From contig NC_015675.1 in NCBI RefSeq assembly GCF_000176035.2, forward strand, positions 6,452,001 through 6,516,000: DNA of 64,000 nucleotides. The letters are read 5' to 3'. Shown here piece by piece: positions 37,560 through 46,117 of this stretch. The stretch comes from Mesorhizobium opportunistum WSM2075. Lineage in GTDB: Bacteria; Pseudomonadota; Alphaproteobacteria; Rhizobiales; Rhizobiaceae. Both the position numbers and the translations under genes were made by a program. Position 1 is the first letter of the stretch. Each line of letters opens with the position of its first letter. The notes below the pieces were generated by a model that saw only the letters and a program-made list of their open reading frames with translations, was not told the origin of the DNA and ran no database searches.

Positions 37560-39581
37560 TCAACTTACCGGAGAAAGCATGCCACGCCGCTGGAGGCGCT
37601 GGAGGTCTTCTGTTCGGATATGGCAACGGATGACATGGCCCGGCTGCACCTCGTTCTGCGGCGGCTCCAGGGTCTCACAGATTGCGCCAAGCTTGCGTGG
37701 GCACCGGTTATGGAAGACGCACCCCTTGGGCGGGTTGGCCGCGGAGGGGATCTCTCCAGAGAGGCGAATGCGGGTATTCTGGGCACCGTCGAGTTGGGGG
37801 ACCGCCGAAAGAAGCGCTTCGGTATAGGGGTGGTTTGGTCCTTCGAACACGCTCTCCGATGGCCCCATCTCCATGATCCGCCCGAGGTAGAGCACGGCAA
37901 TTCGGTCGGAAAGATACCGAACGACGCCAAGATCGTGAGAGATGAATAGGTAGCTGACATTCCGCTCTACCTGAAGGTCTGCGAGCAGATTCAGGATCGC
38001 CGCCTGCACTGAGACGTCGAGCGCCGACGTAGGCTCGTCGCAGACCAAAACGCGAGGGTCGCCGGCGAAACTGCGCGCTATGGCGACGCGCTGCTTGAGC
38101 CCACCGGAAAGCTGGCGCGGACGGAGCGATAGATGTCGAGGCGTCAGGCGGACTGCGGCCACGAGCGCATTGAGACGGCCAGTCAAGTCGGCGCCACGAT
38201 AGCCGCCGAGCTTTCGCAACGCGCGGCCAATGATCCGAGAGACCGAATGCGAGCGGTTCAGCGCTGAATCCGGATTCTGAAAGACGATCTGCACCGCTTT
38301 CACCTCTTCATCTCGGCGCCGATCGAGACTGGCGGCCAGAGGCCTGCCGTCAAGCTCGATGGCCCCGCCGGGATCCGGCGGCACCAAGCCCAAGAGCATT
38401 CGCGCTAGCGTCGTTTTGCCGGAGCCAGACTCACCGACCAGACCTAGTGTTTCCCCAGGCAGAAGACTTAGCGAAACACCGGCGACCGCACGGATCGCGT
38501 GGCTCCCCTGACCATAAGTTTTCGAGAGATTGCTAACCCGAAGTACCGGCGCGGCCCCCCACGAAGACTTTAGATTTACAAGATCGCTTGGCGTACTCCG
38601 CGGAATATTGACGGCCCGATCCGGGTAGTGGCAACGCACGAGTCTACCGCAATCTTCCCGCAGTTCCGGCACTTCCGCGCGACACCGGTCGTCGGCGATC
38701 GCACAGCGCTCCGCGAAGGGGCAACCGGAGATCAGCGCGCCGGGCGCGGGTAGAAAACCCGGAATGTTATCGAGCCGTCGCTGGTCCTTTCGCTGCCCGC
38801 CCCGAGGTAGGCAACGCAAGAGCGAGACAGTGTAGGGATGGCGTGGAGAACTCAATATCTCACGGGTCAGCCCTTCCTCAACCAGCATCCCTGCATAGAG
38901 GACACCGACGCGATCGGACATCTTGGCCACCACGGCGAGGTTGTGGCTGATGAACAAGATTGAGGTGCCGAGCTCGCGCCGAAGATCGGAGATGAGGTCG
39001 AGGGCCTCAGCCTCCACGGTGGCGTCAAGGCCGGTCGTGGGCTCGTCCAGAATCAGCATCTTCGGATCGCTCGCCAGTGCCATGGCAATCGTCACCCGTT
39101 GCTGCATGCCTCCCGAAAGTTGATGTGGATAGCGCATCATAACCGAGCCGGGATCGGCGATGCGCACCTTTTGCAGCATCTCTAGCGAACGCATTTCGCG
39201 CTCGGCAGAAGGGACGCCCATCACCTCGAACACCTCGCCCAACTGACACCCCACTTTCAGCGACGGGTTTAGCGCTTTGCTGGGATCCTGGTAGACCATC
39301 GAGACAGTTCCTGCTCGCAGGTGCCTGAGCGCCTCGGGCCCGAGCCGCATTACATCCGTCCCGTCGAGCATCACCGCCCCGCCGGTGATCTTCCCGTTCC
39401 GCGGAAGGTACCGAACCACCGCCAGTGCCACGGTGGACTTGCCACAACCGCTTTCGCCGACGAGCCCATAAGCCTCACCCGGCGCAATCTGCAGACTAAC
39501 ATCGCGCAGCACGGCGCGGTCCCGCCCACCAGACCGGTAAGCGACGGAGAGGCGATCGAGGTGAAGTGCGGGTTCAGCCAT
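37560..39581 (-). CDS. Fused double ABC ATPase for peptide-type transporter
   Basis: A 673-residue protein with two ABC ATPase domains in tandem, equivalent to DppD and DppF joined (as in GsiA or YejF). The first has [17 protein letters not shown] and [12 protein letters not shown], followed by an oligopeptide-transporter segment ([15 protein letters not shown]). The second has [17 protein letters not shown] and [12 protein letters not shown], and ends with [19 protein letters not shown] 39581 overlaps the upstream permease stop by eight bases; an ATG at 39593 is also possible. The last few residues may have been changed by the neighbouring IS21 scrap. It powers the second peptide-type importer, whose binding protein is at 41444-43108. 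Confidence 0.92.
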   Translation of the reverse strand: MAEPALHLDRLSVAYRSGGRDRAVLRDVSLQIAPGEAYGLVGESGCGKSTVALAVVRYLPRNGKITGGAVMLDGTDVMRLGPEALRHLRAGTVSMVYQDPSKALNPSLKVGCQLGEVFEVMGVPSAEREMRSLEMLQKVRIADPGSVMMRYPHQLSGGMQQRVTIAMALASDPKMLILDEPTTGLDATVEAEALDLISDLRRELGTSILFISHNLAVVAKMSDRVGVLYAGMLVEEGLTREILSSPRHPYTVSLLRCLPRGGQRKDQRRLDNIPGFLPAPGALISGCPFAERCAIADDRCRAEVPELREDCGRLVRCHYPDRAVNIPRSTPSDLVNLKSSWGAAPVLRVSNLSKTYGQGSHAIRAVAGVSLSLLPGETLGLVGESGSGKTTLARMLLGLVPPDPGGAIELDGRPLAASLDRRRDEEVKAVQIVFQNPDSALNRSHSVSRIIGRALRKLGGYRGADLTGRLNALVAAVRLTPRHLSLRPRQLSGGLKQRVAIARSFAGDPRVLVCDEPTSALDVSVQAAILNLLADLQVERNVSYLFISHDLGVVRYLSDRIAVLYLGRIMEMGPSESVFEGPNHPYTEALLSAVPQLDGAQNTRIRLSGEIPSAANPPKGCVFHNRCPRKLGAICETLEPPQNEVQPGHVIRCHIRTEDLQRLQRRGMLSPVS

Positions 39582-40425
39582 CGAGCGCTCCATGCAGCCC
39601 TTCGGCCATTAGATTTACCCCGATTACCAGGCTGGCGATGGCCAATGCATCGAATAGCACTGTCCACCAAAAGCCGCCGCCGATCATTCCGTAGTTGGTC
39701 GCGATCGACAGCCCCCAATCCGGCGAAGGTGGCTGCAGGCCGAAGCCAATGAAACTCAACGTGGCGACTGCGAAGATTGCATAACCGAGACGCACGGCGG
39801 ATTCGACGAGAATGGGTGGGAGTATGTTAGGTAAGATTTCGACGAACATGATATGGGCGGCGTTCTCGCGGCGGAGCGTCGCGGCAGCGACGTATTCAAG
39901 ATCGCGTTCCGACAAGACGGCGGAGCGGACCGTGCGGGCGATGCTTGGCGCGTAGGACAATCCGATAACGAGAATCACGGACGTCTGCGAGTTGCCCAAC
40001 GCAACGATGATCAGCAAGGCAATGATGAGCGTGGGGAGCGCCAACACCGCCTCGAGTAGACGGGAGACGACATCATCGATCATTCCACGAAAGTAGCCCG
40101 TCACTAGCCCCAGCGCTGTTCCCAATAATGTAGCGAGGCAGGTGGCGACCGGAGCTACGATCAGGATATCGCGCGATCCAAGGAAAACGCGCGAGAAAAT
40201 GTCGCGCCCAAGTTGATCCGTGCCGAACCAATGCTCGGTAGAAGGGGGGGCGAGCACATTCATGATGTCAGCGGCAAACGGGTCGTGAGGCACGAAATAG
40301 CGACCAAATAACGCACAGACGACCCAGTACGCGAGAATGGCGGAGCCGAACAAAAACGGGCCCGAGCCTAACAGCGCGCTCCGCACCGTAGGCTGGCAAC
40401 TAGAAGAAGCGGTCAGGTCGGCCAT
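39574..40425 (-). CDS. Peptide-type ABC transporter permease (DppC-like)
   Basis: A 283-residue inner-membrane permease. DppC features are HWFGTDQLGRDIFSRVFLGS after the first span and the EAA loop EYVAAATLRRENAAHIMFVE. LSFIGFGLQPPSPDWG near the end is typical of the family. Its ATG overlaps the stop of the DppB-like gene by one base (TAATG). Its own end overlaps the start of the fused ATPase gene, so these genes are translationally coupled. Confidence 0.92.
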   Translation of the reverse strand: MADLTASSSCQPTVRSALLGSGPFLFGSAILAYWVVCALFGRYFVPHDPFAADIMNVLAPPSTEHWFGTDQLGRDIFSRVFLGSRDILIVAPVATCLATLLGTALGLVTGYFRGMIDDVVSRLLEAVLALPTLIIALLIIVALGNSQTSVILVIGLSYAPSIARTVRSAVLSERDLEYVAAATLRRENAAHIMFVEILPNILPPILVESAVRLGYAIFAVATLSFIGFGLQPPSPDWGLSIATNYGMIGGGFWWTVLFDALAIASLVIGVNLMAEGLHGALDG

Positions 40426-41375
40426 TACTCAGCCCCGAGACGGATTCGGGGATTGAGCAGCGCATAAAGCAGATCTGCAACCATAGTCGCTACCACTAAG
40501 GCGATGCCAGTCACTAGCACCCCCGCCTGCAGCATCGGGAAGTCCTTGCTCTGCGCGGCAGAGAAAATAAGCAATCCAACTCCTTGGTAGCCGAATAGTT
40601 TCTCCGTCACCAACAGGCCGCCAATCAGAAAAGCAGTCTGAGTCGCAATAACTGTGATCGTCGGCAAGAGCGCATTCCGCAGCACATGCCTCCAGATGAC
40701 CTTCCGCCAGGGCAGGCCTTTTAGAACGGCAGTGCGGGTGTAGTCGGAATCAAGCGCATCGAGCGTTCCTGCACGGGCCATCCGTGCGATATAGGCGAAA
40801 AGCCCCAGCACCAACGGCATCGCCGGCAGAATAAGATAATAAAGTTGTGTCAGCGGCCCTGCACCATCCGGCCAGGCGGCGGAAACCGGCAGCCAACGCA
40901 GCCAAACGCCGAAAATCAGGATCAGCACGATTCCAGTGACGAATTCCGGGAGCACAGTTACCGAGAGACCGCCAAGGGTAATGATGCGATCAACTGGACG
41001 GTTCACGTTTAGCGCTGCCACTATCCCGCCGAGAATACTGAGTGGCACGACGACAGCGAATGCCACCGCGGCTAGCTTCAACGACTGGCCCAGTGCCGCT
41101 TTCACAACGAGGGCTACCGGGCTACGATAGACAAGGGACTCTCCCATGTCGCCGTGCAGGAAGCGCCCTAGCCAAGAGCCGTACTGGACGAGTAACGGCC
41201 TGTCCACACCGAGCCGGTGGTTCAGCGCATCCACCGCTTGTTGATCGGCGAAGGGGCCAAGAATGGCCCGCCCCACGTTGCCCGGCAGTACCTGCCCGCC
41301 GAAAAACACGAGCAGGCTCAGCACGAAGAGTGTAATTATTGCATAGGTAAAGCGCCGGGCAAGGAAACGTTTCAT
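40425..41375 (-). CDS. Peptide-type ABC transporter permease (DppB-like)
   Basis: A 316-residue inner-membrane permease starting MKRFLARRFTYAIITLFVLS. It has the region LNHRLGVDRPLLVQYGSWLG after the first span, and the EAA loop YTRTAVLKGLPWRKVIWRHV. It lies 68 bp after the binding-protein gene and is coupled to the DppC-like gene. The ligand specificity is set by the binding protein and is not known. Confidence 0.92.
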   Translation of the reverse strand: MKRFLARRFTYAIITLFVLSLLVFFGGQVLPGNVGRAILGPFADQQAVDALNHRLGVDRPLLVQYGSWLGRFLHGDMGESLVYRSPVALVVKAALGQSLKLAAVAFAVVVPLSILGGIVAALNVNRPVDRIITLGGLSVTVLPEFVTGIVLILIFGVWLRWLPVSAAWPDGAGPLTQLYYLILPAMPLVLGLFAYIARMARAGTLDALDSDYTRTAVLKGLPWRKVIWRHVLRNALLPTITVIATQTAFLIGGLLVTEKLFGYQGVGLLIFSAAQSKDFPMLQAGVLVTGIALVVATMVADLLYALLNPRIRLGAE

Positions 41376-41443
41376 CGGGGTCCGCTTCTTAAATGATGTA
41401 CCTGTACGGCGAGGCAGCTAATGCTGCCCTCGCCGAGCCAACG

Positions 41444-43108
41444 TTATGTCTTTCCCGCATCCTGTAAGAACAATTGCCCGATGGCTGTTGGCTGGACGCC
41501 AACGACGCCCTTCTTGGTCGCGATCAGGTAGTCATAGAAGTAGCCGAACAGCAGCGGCGTTTCTTCAAGCAGTAGCCGCTGAATCTTGCCTGCACCCGCC
41601 CGCTGCGCCTCCAAATCGAGCGAGGCCGTGTAGCTGTTGACGAGGTTGTCATATTCCTTGTTCTTGAACTTGGCCGGATTATAAATGCCGTCGCTCATCA
41701 ATAGCGATTGGAGGAGAACGTTCGGTACGCCGCGGTGGCCGAAGTCGCCAATGCCCATCACCGAGTCGAGCCACGGCGATTTGCCGGGGATCACATCGCC
41801 ATAAAAGGCACTCCGGTCCATGATGTCGAGCTTGAGCTCGACGCCGATCTCCTTCACCCAGTTCTGTAAGAGCTGGGCATAGGCCGGAATTTCCAGATAT
41901 TGCGGGGCGGCAAGCGTCACCTGAAAGCCCTTCTCCATCCCCGCCGCCTTCATCAACTCTTTGGCCTTGCGGATGTCCTGGTTGCGCTGCGGCACGGTCG
42001 GATCGGTCATGGGATAGACTTTGGCGAAGGGGCTATCGTTGCCGACTTCGGCGCGGCCTTTCATCAGGCCCTTTACGAACTTCTCGCGATCCAAACACAG
42101 CGCCACCGCCTGACGGACACGTGGATCCCCGAATGGATCCGAGTCACAGTGCATGTGGACTGGCTGGTTCGCAGTGGATTTTAAGCTAACGATGTCAACG
42201 CTCGGGTCGCCTAGCAGTGCCACACCGTCGAGCACGGAGAACTGGTTGACGATGTCGACCTGCCCGGCCTGCAGCGCAAAGATTTGCGCCCGGATATCCT
42301 TGAAGAAGATGAATTCTGTTTTCGCCGGCAGCGCCTTTAGTCCCCAATAATCATCATTGCGGACGAAACTCGCGCCGACGTTGCGAGTGAACTTCTCGAT
42401 CTTGAAAGGACCAGTGGCGTCCCAACTTTCCTCGAAATTTCCCGAATAGCCCGCCGGCAAGATAATAGCATTGTAGTTGTCGGACGACACCAAGTAAGGG
42501 AAACTGCCGCTCGCGCTGTCGAGATGGAACTCGACTGTGTAGTCGTCCACCTTTCGGGTGCCGCCCTTTTGCAAAATGCCCTTGAAGACGGAAAGCGCGT
42601 TTGACGAATTCTTTGGATCCGCCAGTCGATCCATAGTGGCGACGACATCATCGGCCTTCATCTCGCCGCCAGAATGGAACTTAACGCCTTTTTGTAGCGT
42701 GAACGTCCAAACGGTGCCGTCCTGGTTAGGGTTCCAGCTTGTCGCAAGACAGGGCTTCAGCACAAGGTCTGGCCCGTCGATGCAGAGGAACTCACCGACC
42801 TGATTGAGCATCAGGACCCCCCCCGTGTCGCCATTCAGGACGGGGTCGACCACGGTCTGCGGCGCATCGCAAGCAACTCGAATGGTGGAACCGGGTTGGA
42901 CGGCCGCTCTCGCTACGGACGGTGTTGCGCCGAGGCCAACCACCAGCGTAGCCTGGCCAAGAAACGGCAGGGACAGGCCAAGCACACTGCCGTGCCGCAA
43001 AAACTCGCGACGACTGACGCGGCCATCGACGTGGCCATCGATCAGGTGGTTCTCGATCGGCGTTAGGCCAGAGCGAAGACCATCGAGCAAGTAAGTGTTT
43101 CGTGTCAC
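41444..43108 (-). CDS. ABC transporter substrate-binding protein, family 5, with Tat-like signal
   Basis: A 554-residue periplasmic binding protein of the dipeptide/oligopeptide family. An unusually long n-region precedes a twin-arginine motif in SRREFLRHGSVLGLSLPFLG, followed by a hydrophobic stretch and a likely cleavage after VARAAV. Family segments are WTFTLQKGVKFHSGGEMKAD and VRQAVALCLDREKFVKGLMK. The start is GTG 43108, with AGGGGA 7 bases upstream; a TTG at 43129 lies before that site. It heads the operon 43108-37560 (binding protein, two permeases, fused ATPase). Nod-box-like element 10 lies about 230 bp upstream. Confidence 0.9.
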   Translation of the reverse strand: MTRNTYLLDGLRSGLTPIENHLIDGHVDGRVSRREFLRHGSVLGLSLPFLGQATLVVGLGATPSVARAAVQPGSTIRVACDAPQTVVDPVLNGDTGGVLMLNQVGEFLCIDGPDLVLKPCLATSWNPNQDGTVWTFTLQKGVKFHSGGEMKADDVVATMDRLADPKNSSNALSVFKGILQKGGTRKVDDYTVEFHLDSASGSFPYLVSSDNYNAIILPAGYSGNFEESWDATGPFKIEKFTRNVGASFVRNDDYWGLKALPAKTEFIFFKDIRAQIFALQAGQVDIVNQFSVLDGVALLGDPSVDIVSLKSTANQPVHMHCDSDPFGDPRVRQAVALCLDREKFVKGLMKGRAEVGNDSPFAKVYPMTDPTVPQRNQDIRKAKELMKAAGMEKGFQVTLAAPQYLEIPAYAQLLQNWVKEIGVELKLDIMDRSAFYGDVIPGKSPWLDSVMGIGDFGHRGVPNVLLQSLLMSDGIYNPAKFKNKEYDNLVNSYTASLDLEAQRAGAGKIQRLLLEETPLLFGYFYDYLIATKKGVVGVQPTAIGQLFLQDAGKT

Positions 43109-43336
43109 AGCGGTTCCCCTTTTTCTCAACGTTGATCGTGCACCTGCGTTTACGCCCGGTTCCGATGTCGTCGGGAACCCACTGAGCGATTCCTATGGAC
43201 TTCCGTCCCGACGCCGTTTTCCGCGTCTACTAGCCTTAGCTTCCTGCGGCGAGTGCCACCTTGACGAGGTCACAAGTGGCCCAAGCTTGAACGAGGCTTC
43301 TTCATTTTTTGATGATCAATTGCGCGGCGGCTCGGA

Positions 43337-43378
43337 GCAAATACAGTTATTTTATGCTCATCATCTGGGAACGAGATG
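43337..43378 (-). promoter_or_regulatory. Nod-box-like element 10 (diverged)
   Basis: The repeat CATCTGGGAACGAGATG is at 43362-43378 and GCAAATACAG starts at 43337, with the standard 25-base spacing. Toward the gene at 43108 it reads ATC-N9-GATG-N4-GCATAA, then AACTGTATTTGC. The first base of the TTGA block is lost. Confidence 0.55.
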
Positions 43379-43559
43379 GCCCAGGTCGCCACTGGGACAA
43401 TGGGTCACCCTTCAGCACATTGCACGGTCAAACTGGGTCCCGCTTCGCCCTCGTTGCAGAAGGCCCCAACGTGTCCAGGACAACTGATTTGCTCCACTTT
43501 CCCGCGCCGACGGGCCCTCAGCGTGGAAGGCGGAGCTTTCCGATGTTAAAGCCCGTTCG

Positions 43560-43936
43560 TTTGATGACGCGCTCGTCTTGTGCAATCTGCTGATGCGGGA
43601 AGCGGGCTCCAAATCGACCGTTCGCTGGGTCTGGGCTTCATCGCTCGGCAAGATCAAGAACGGAGAGACGATCCGGATCGGCTTCTCCAACGAGATTCCC
43701 TGGGCCTATCCGCGCGACAACAAAGAGCCGCTCGGCTTGGTCAATACGACGCTCGACATTCTGAAGAAGATGGGCATCACCAAGGTCGAGCCGATCGTGA
43801 CGGAATGGGGCTCGCTCGTCCCTAGCCTGCAGGACGGTCGCTTCGACATCATCACCGGCGGCATGTTCATCCTGCCCAAGCGACTGCAGCAACGTGCCGA
43901 CAACCGATCCGATCGCCAAGATACGAGTGAGCTGTC
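43560..43936 (+). pseudogene. EhuB-like substrate-binding protein fragment
   Basis: The plus strand encodes KIKNGETIRIGFSNEIPWAY, PRDNKEPLGLVNTTLDILKK and MGITKVEPIVTEWGSLVPSL, then QDGRFDIITGGMFILPKR. This is the N-terminal lobe of a family 3 binding protein of the ectoine/hydroxyectoine (EhuB) type. The gene is cut off after about 110 residues by the IS5 element at 43940, and no signal peptide precedes it. A shorter, more damaged copy lies at 59420-59620, including the same upstream DNA. Confidence 0.65.
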
Positions 43937-43939
43937 TTA

Positions 43940-44826
43940 GAGTCCGTTTTGAATTCAGGGATGAGTGTTTCTGCGGATAAGATTGCCGGCCATAGCGACG
44001 AGGATCATGGCTTGCGAGACATCGATGCGCTGCTCGTAGTCGCGCACGAGGCGGCGCCATCTTGTCATCCAGCCGAAGGTGCGCTCGACAACCCAGCGGC
44101 GGGGCAGGATCTGGAAGCCCTTCTGGTCGTCGGATCGGCGGATGATCTCTACCACGAAGTCCAGATAGGCGGCCTTATCCGGTCGTAGGCGCCGTCGGCG
44201 AACAGATGCTTCACCCAGGGCCAGCGCTTGCGGATACCATCCAGAATCGCCTGAGCGCCGGCGCTGTCGGAGATGTCGGCGGTGGTGAGGTTGACCATCA
44301 AGAGCCACCCATCCGTATCGACGGCAACGTGTCGCTTGCAGCCGACAATCTTCTTGCCGGCGTCGCAACCTCTTGTTTCCGCTTGCGGGCCTCGACCGAC
44401 TGGCTGTCGATCACGCCAGCCGTGGGACTGGCCTCGCGCCCGGCCCGCTCGCGATCCAGCATCAGCGCCACGTCTTGGATGGTCTGGAAAGCGCCGCGCC
44501 AACTCGCGAAACCAGCCGTAGACCGTCTGCCAGGCGCCGAAATGGATCGGCAGCATCCGCCAGCCGCAACCCGAGCGCACAAGGTAGCGCACCGCGTTGA
44601 TCACCTCACGGAATTCAACCTCGCGCGGACGACCGCGACGCCCAGGCTTGGGCATCAGCGGCGCGATCTGTTCCCACTCCTCGTCCGTCAGATCGGACGG
44701 GTAGCGCTTGGTCTTCTTGGCGATCTTGGCCATCCGGCCACGGCTCTGTTCGGTCCACATCCCCAGCTTGAATCACAAACCAGCCTCAGACGAAATCCCA
44801 ATTTTTCCGATTTTCCAAACGGCCTC
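43940..44826. mobile_element. IS5-family (IS427-group-like) insertion sequence
   Basis: The ends are imperfect inverted repeats, GAGTCCGTTTTGAATTC at the left and GAGGCCGTTTGGAAAATC (reverse strand) at the right. They are flanked on both sides by TA (43938-43939 and 44827-44828), the target duplication of this IS5 subgroup. The 887-bp length is usual. The element truncates an EhuB-like gene on its left. Its transposase is described separately. Confidence 0.8.
43955..44760 (-). pseudogene. IS5 transposase, frameshifted
   Basis: The N-terminus reads RYPSDLTDEEWEQIAPLMPK, PGRRGRPREVEFREVINAVR and YLVRSGCGWRMLPIHFGAWQ. Then, in another frame, TAGVIDSQSVE (first Asp); back in the first frame, KKIVGCKRHVAVDTDGWLLM and HLFADGAYD (second Asp); in a third frame, [20 protein letters not shown] (final Glu). 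IS427-group elements may use one programmed frameshift, but this copy needs more, so it is probably inactive. Confidence 0.75.
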
Positions 44827-44839
44827 TAACGGCTATCAC

Positions 44840-44990
44840 GTTCATCGCGAACGAACCGTAGTTAGTTGGCAAGCGCACCGGCTTCCTGCAGGGCGTCCTA
44901 GAGAATAGGGTTGGCTCGCGCGCCGACCGTGGAGCTCCCAGCCGAGCTCGCCGGCATAGAACATTCGGAACGCCCACACCTTGTTGCCTG
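44840..44990 (-). pseudogene. DMGDH-like C-terminal scrap (inverted)
   Basis: The minus strand gives KVWAFRMFYAGELGWELHG and, in another frame, NYGSFAMNVIAV. The intact oxidase at 47403-49880 has KVWAFRMSYAGEVGWEFHG and DYGSFAMNVMRL. So this is a piece of the glycine-cleavage-T-like domain of a paralogue, inverted relative to the next fragment. Confidence 0.6.
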
Positions 44991-45039
44991 CGACCTCGAT
45001 TTTTCTATGCAGTCAGCCATGGAAACGCCTCGTTGGTCA

Positions 45040-45792
45040 GCGCCGGATCGCGCTCTACAAACCCGATGACGGCCATATGGACCCGGCAGGTGCGACTTTC
45101 ACGCTGACCAAGGGTGCGCGCCAGATCGGCGCAACGATTACCCGCCAGTGCCGGGTGACTGACATAAAGCCCGGCCAAATGGCGAATGGGGGGTATTCTC
45201 CGAGCAGGGCGAGATCGTTTGCGAAGTGAATGCCGGCAGCATCTCCACCGCACGGTGCGCCGTCGTGTCAAGCCGAGCGCACTCTACGGCCGTTTGAAGG
45301 AAAAGCGCGGTGTTCGAATGTCTACGGCTGGGAGCGGCCGCTCTCGTTCCCTCGCGGTGGCTTGAGCAGCGCGACCACTATTCATTCCGCCGCCCCGCCC
45401 TGGCACCATCTCGCGGGGAGGAGGTTCGCGCCGTGCGCGAACGGGCCGGGCTGATAGATATTTCCGCCTTCACCAAGATTGAGGTGTCGGCTCCAGACGG
45501 GCACGCTTTCTCGACCGGCTTGTGGCGAACCGGCTGCCGTCGAAGCCTGGCCGAATCGCGCTGGCGCATCTGCTGAACGACAATGGCCGCATTGAGCTCA
45601 AGACGACCATCGTTCGCTTCGCCGATGACCAGTTCTACTTCAGAGCCTTCTTTGAGCAGCGTCTGCTGAATTATTTGGCAATGAACAAAAAGGTCGACGA
45701 GGCGGTTACGATCGCGATCCTGTGTGAGGACTGGGGCGCACTCGCGCTGAACGGGCCACATGCGCGTGATATTCTTGCGGCCCGTAGCCGCG
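45040..45792 (+). pseudogene. DMGDH/sarcosine-oxidase-like paralogue, degenerate
   Basis: Plus-strand pieces correspond in order to the intact gene at 47403-49880: ALYKPDDGHMDPAGATFTLT and KGARQIGATITRQCRVTDIK (FAD domain), REERAGLIDISAFTKIEVS-like sequence, NRLPSKPGRIALAHLLNDNG and RIELKTTIVRFADDQFYF, then EDWGALALNGPHARDILA (folate-binding domain). Frameshifts and a deletion of several hundred residues separate the pieces. It joins directly to the CMD/enolase junction fragment at 45793. Confidence 0.75.
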
Positions 45793-45868
45793 CTAGAGGA
45801 GCGCGACCTGCTATGAAGGTCACCCGGATTTGCGTGTGTCGGCTCAATCTTCCGCTGACGAACCCTCG
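45793..45868 (+). pseudogene. CMD-enolase gene junction fragment
   Basis: LEERDLL and a stop (45793-45816) match the last residues of the CMD protein at 55979-56359 (LEERNLL). The overlapping ATG at 45813 starts MKVTRICVCRLNLPLTNPR, which matches the start of the enolase-superfamily protein at 62670-63776 (MKITRIYVWQHELPLTKP). The ATGA overlap shows that the two genes were translationally coupled in the ancestral operon. Confidence 0.7.
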
Positions 45869-45869
45869 C

Positions 45870-45968
45870 CATCTTGACGTTGGCAAGTTCCACCGCCGAA
45901 CCGTCAGCCTTCACGCGAACCTTCACATTCGCATCCACGACCCGCTTCACGGGCACCAGGATCTTCAC
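45870..45968 (-). pseudogene. Electron-transfer flavoprotein beta subunit (EtfB) N-terminal fragment
   Basis: The minus strand encodes VKILVPVKRVVDANVKVRVK followed by ADGSAVELANVKM. This is the strongly conserved N-terminus of EtfB, the electron acceptor of dimethylglycine/sarcosine-type and acyl-CoA dehydrogenases. Only about 33 codons remain. The fragment abuts the CMD-enolase junction in the opposite orientation. Confidence 0.7.
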
Positions 45969-46117
45969 TGAACTCTTTTCCTTTAGTCGATCCACGAGAA
46001 CTTGAACCCGGGAGAATAGCGAGATCGCCCGGAAGCCAGCTACATTTCTCAGCGCAAGGGCAACGCGATGTGGCAGGACGACAATTGTCGAATCGCGGTT
46101 TCATCGCGTAGCACCGC

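Noticed and set aside
8778..43378. First reading of the ATCTG/CAGAT repeats as simple repressor operators or REP-like repeats
   Set aside because: The repeats always occur upstream of a gene, in one orientation relative to it, and at a fixed distance from a TTGAC-containing block. This fits an activator site of the nod-box layout better than an operator or scattered repeat.
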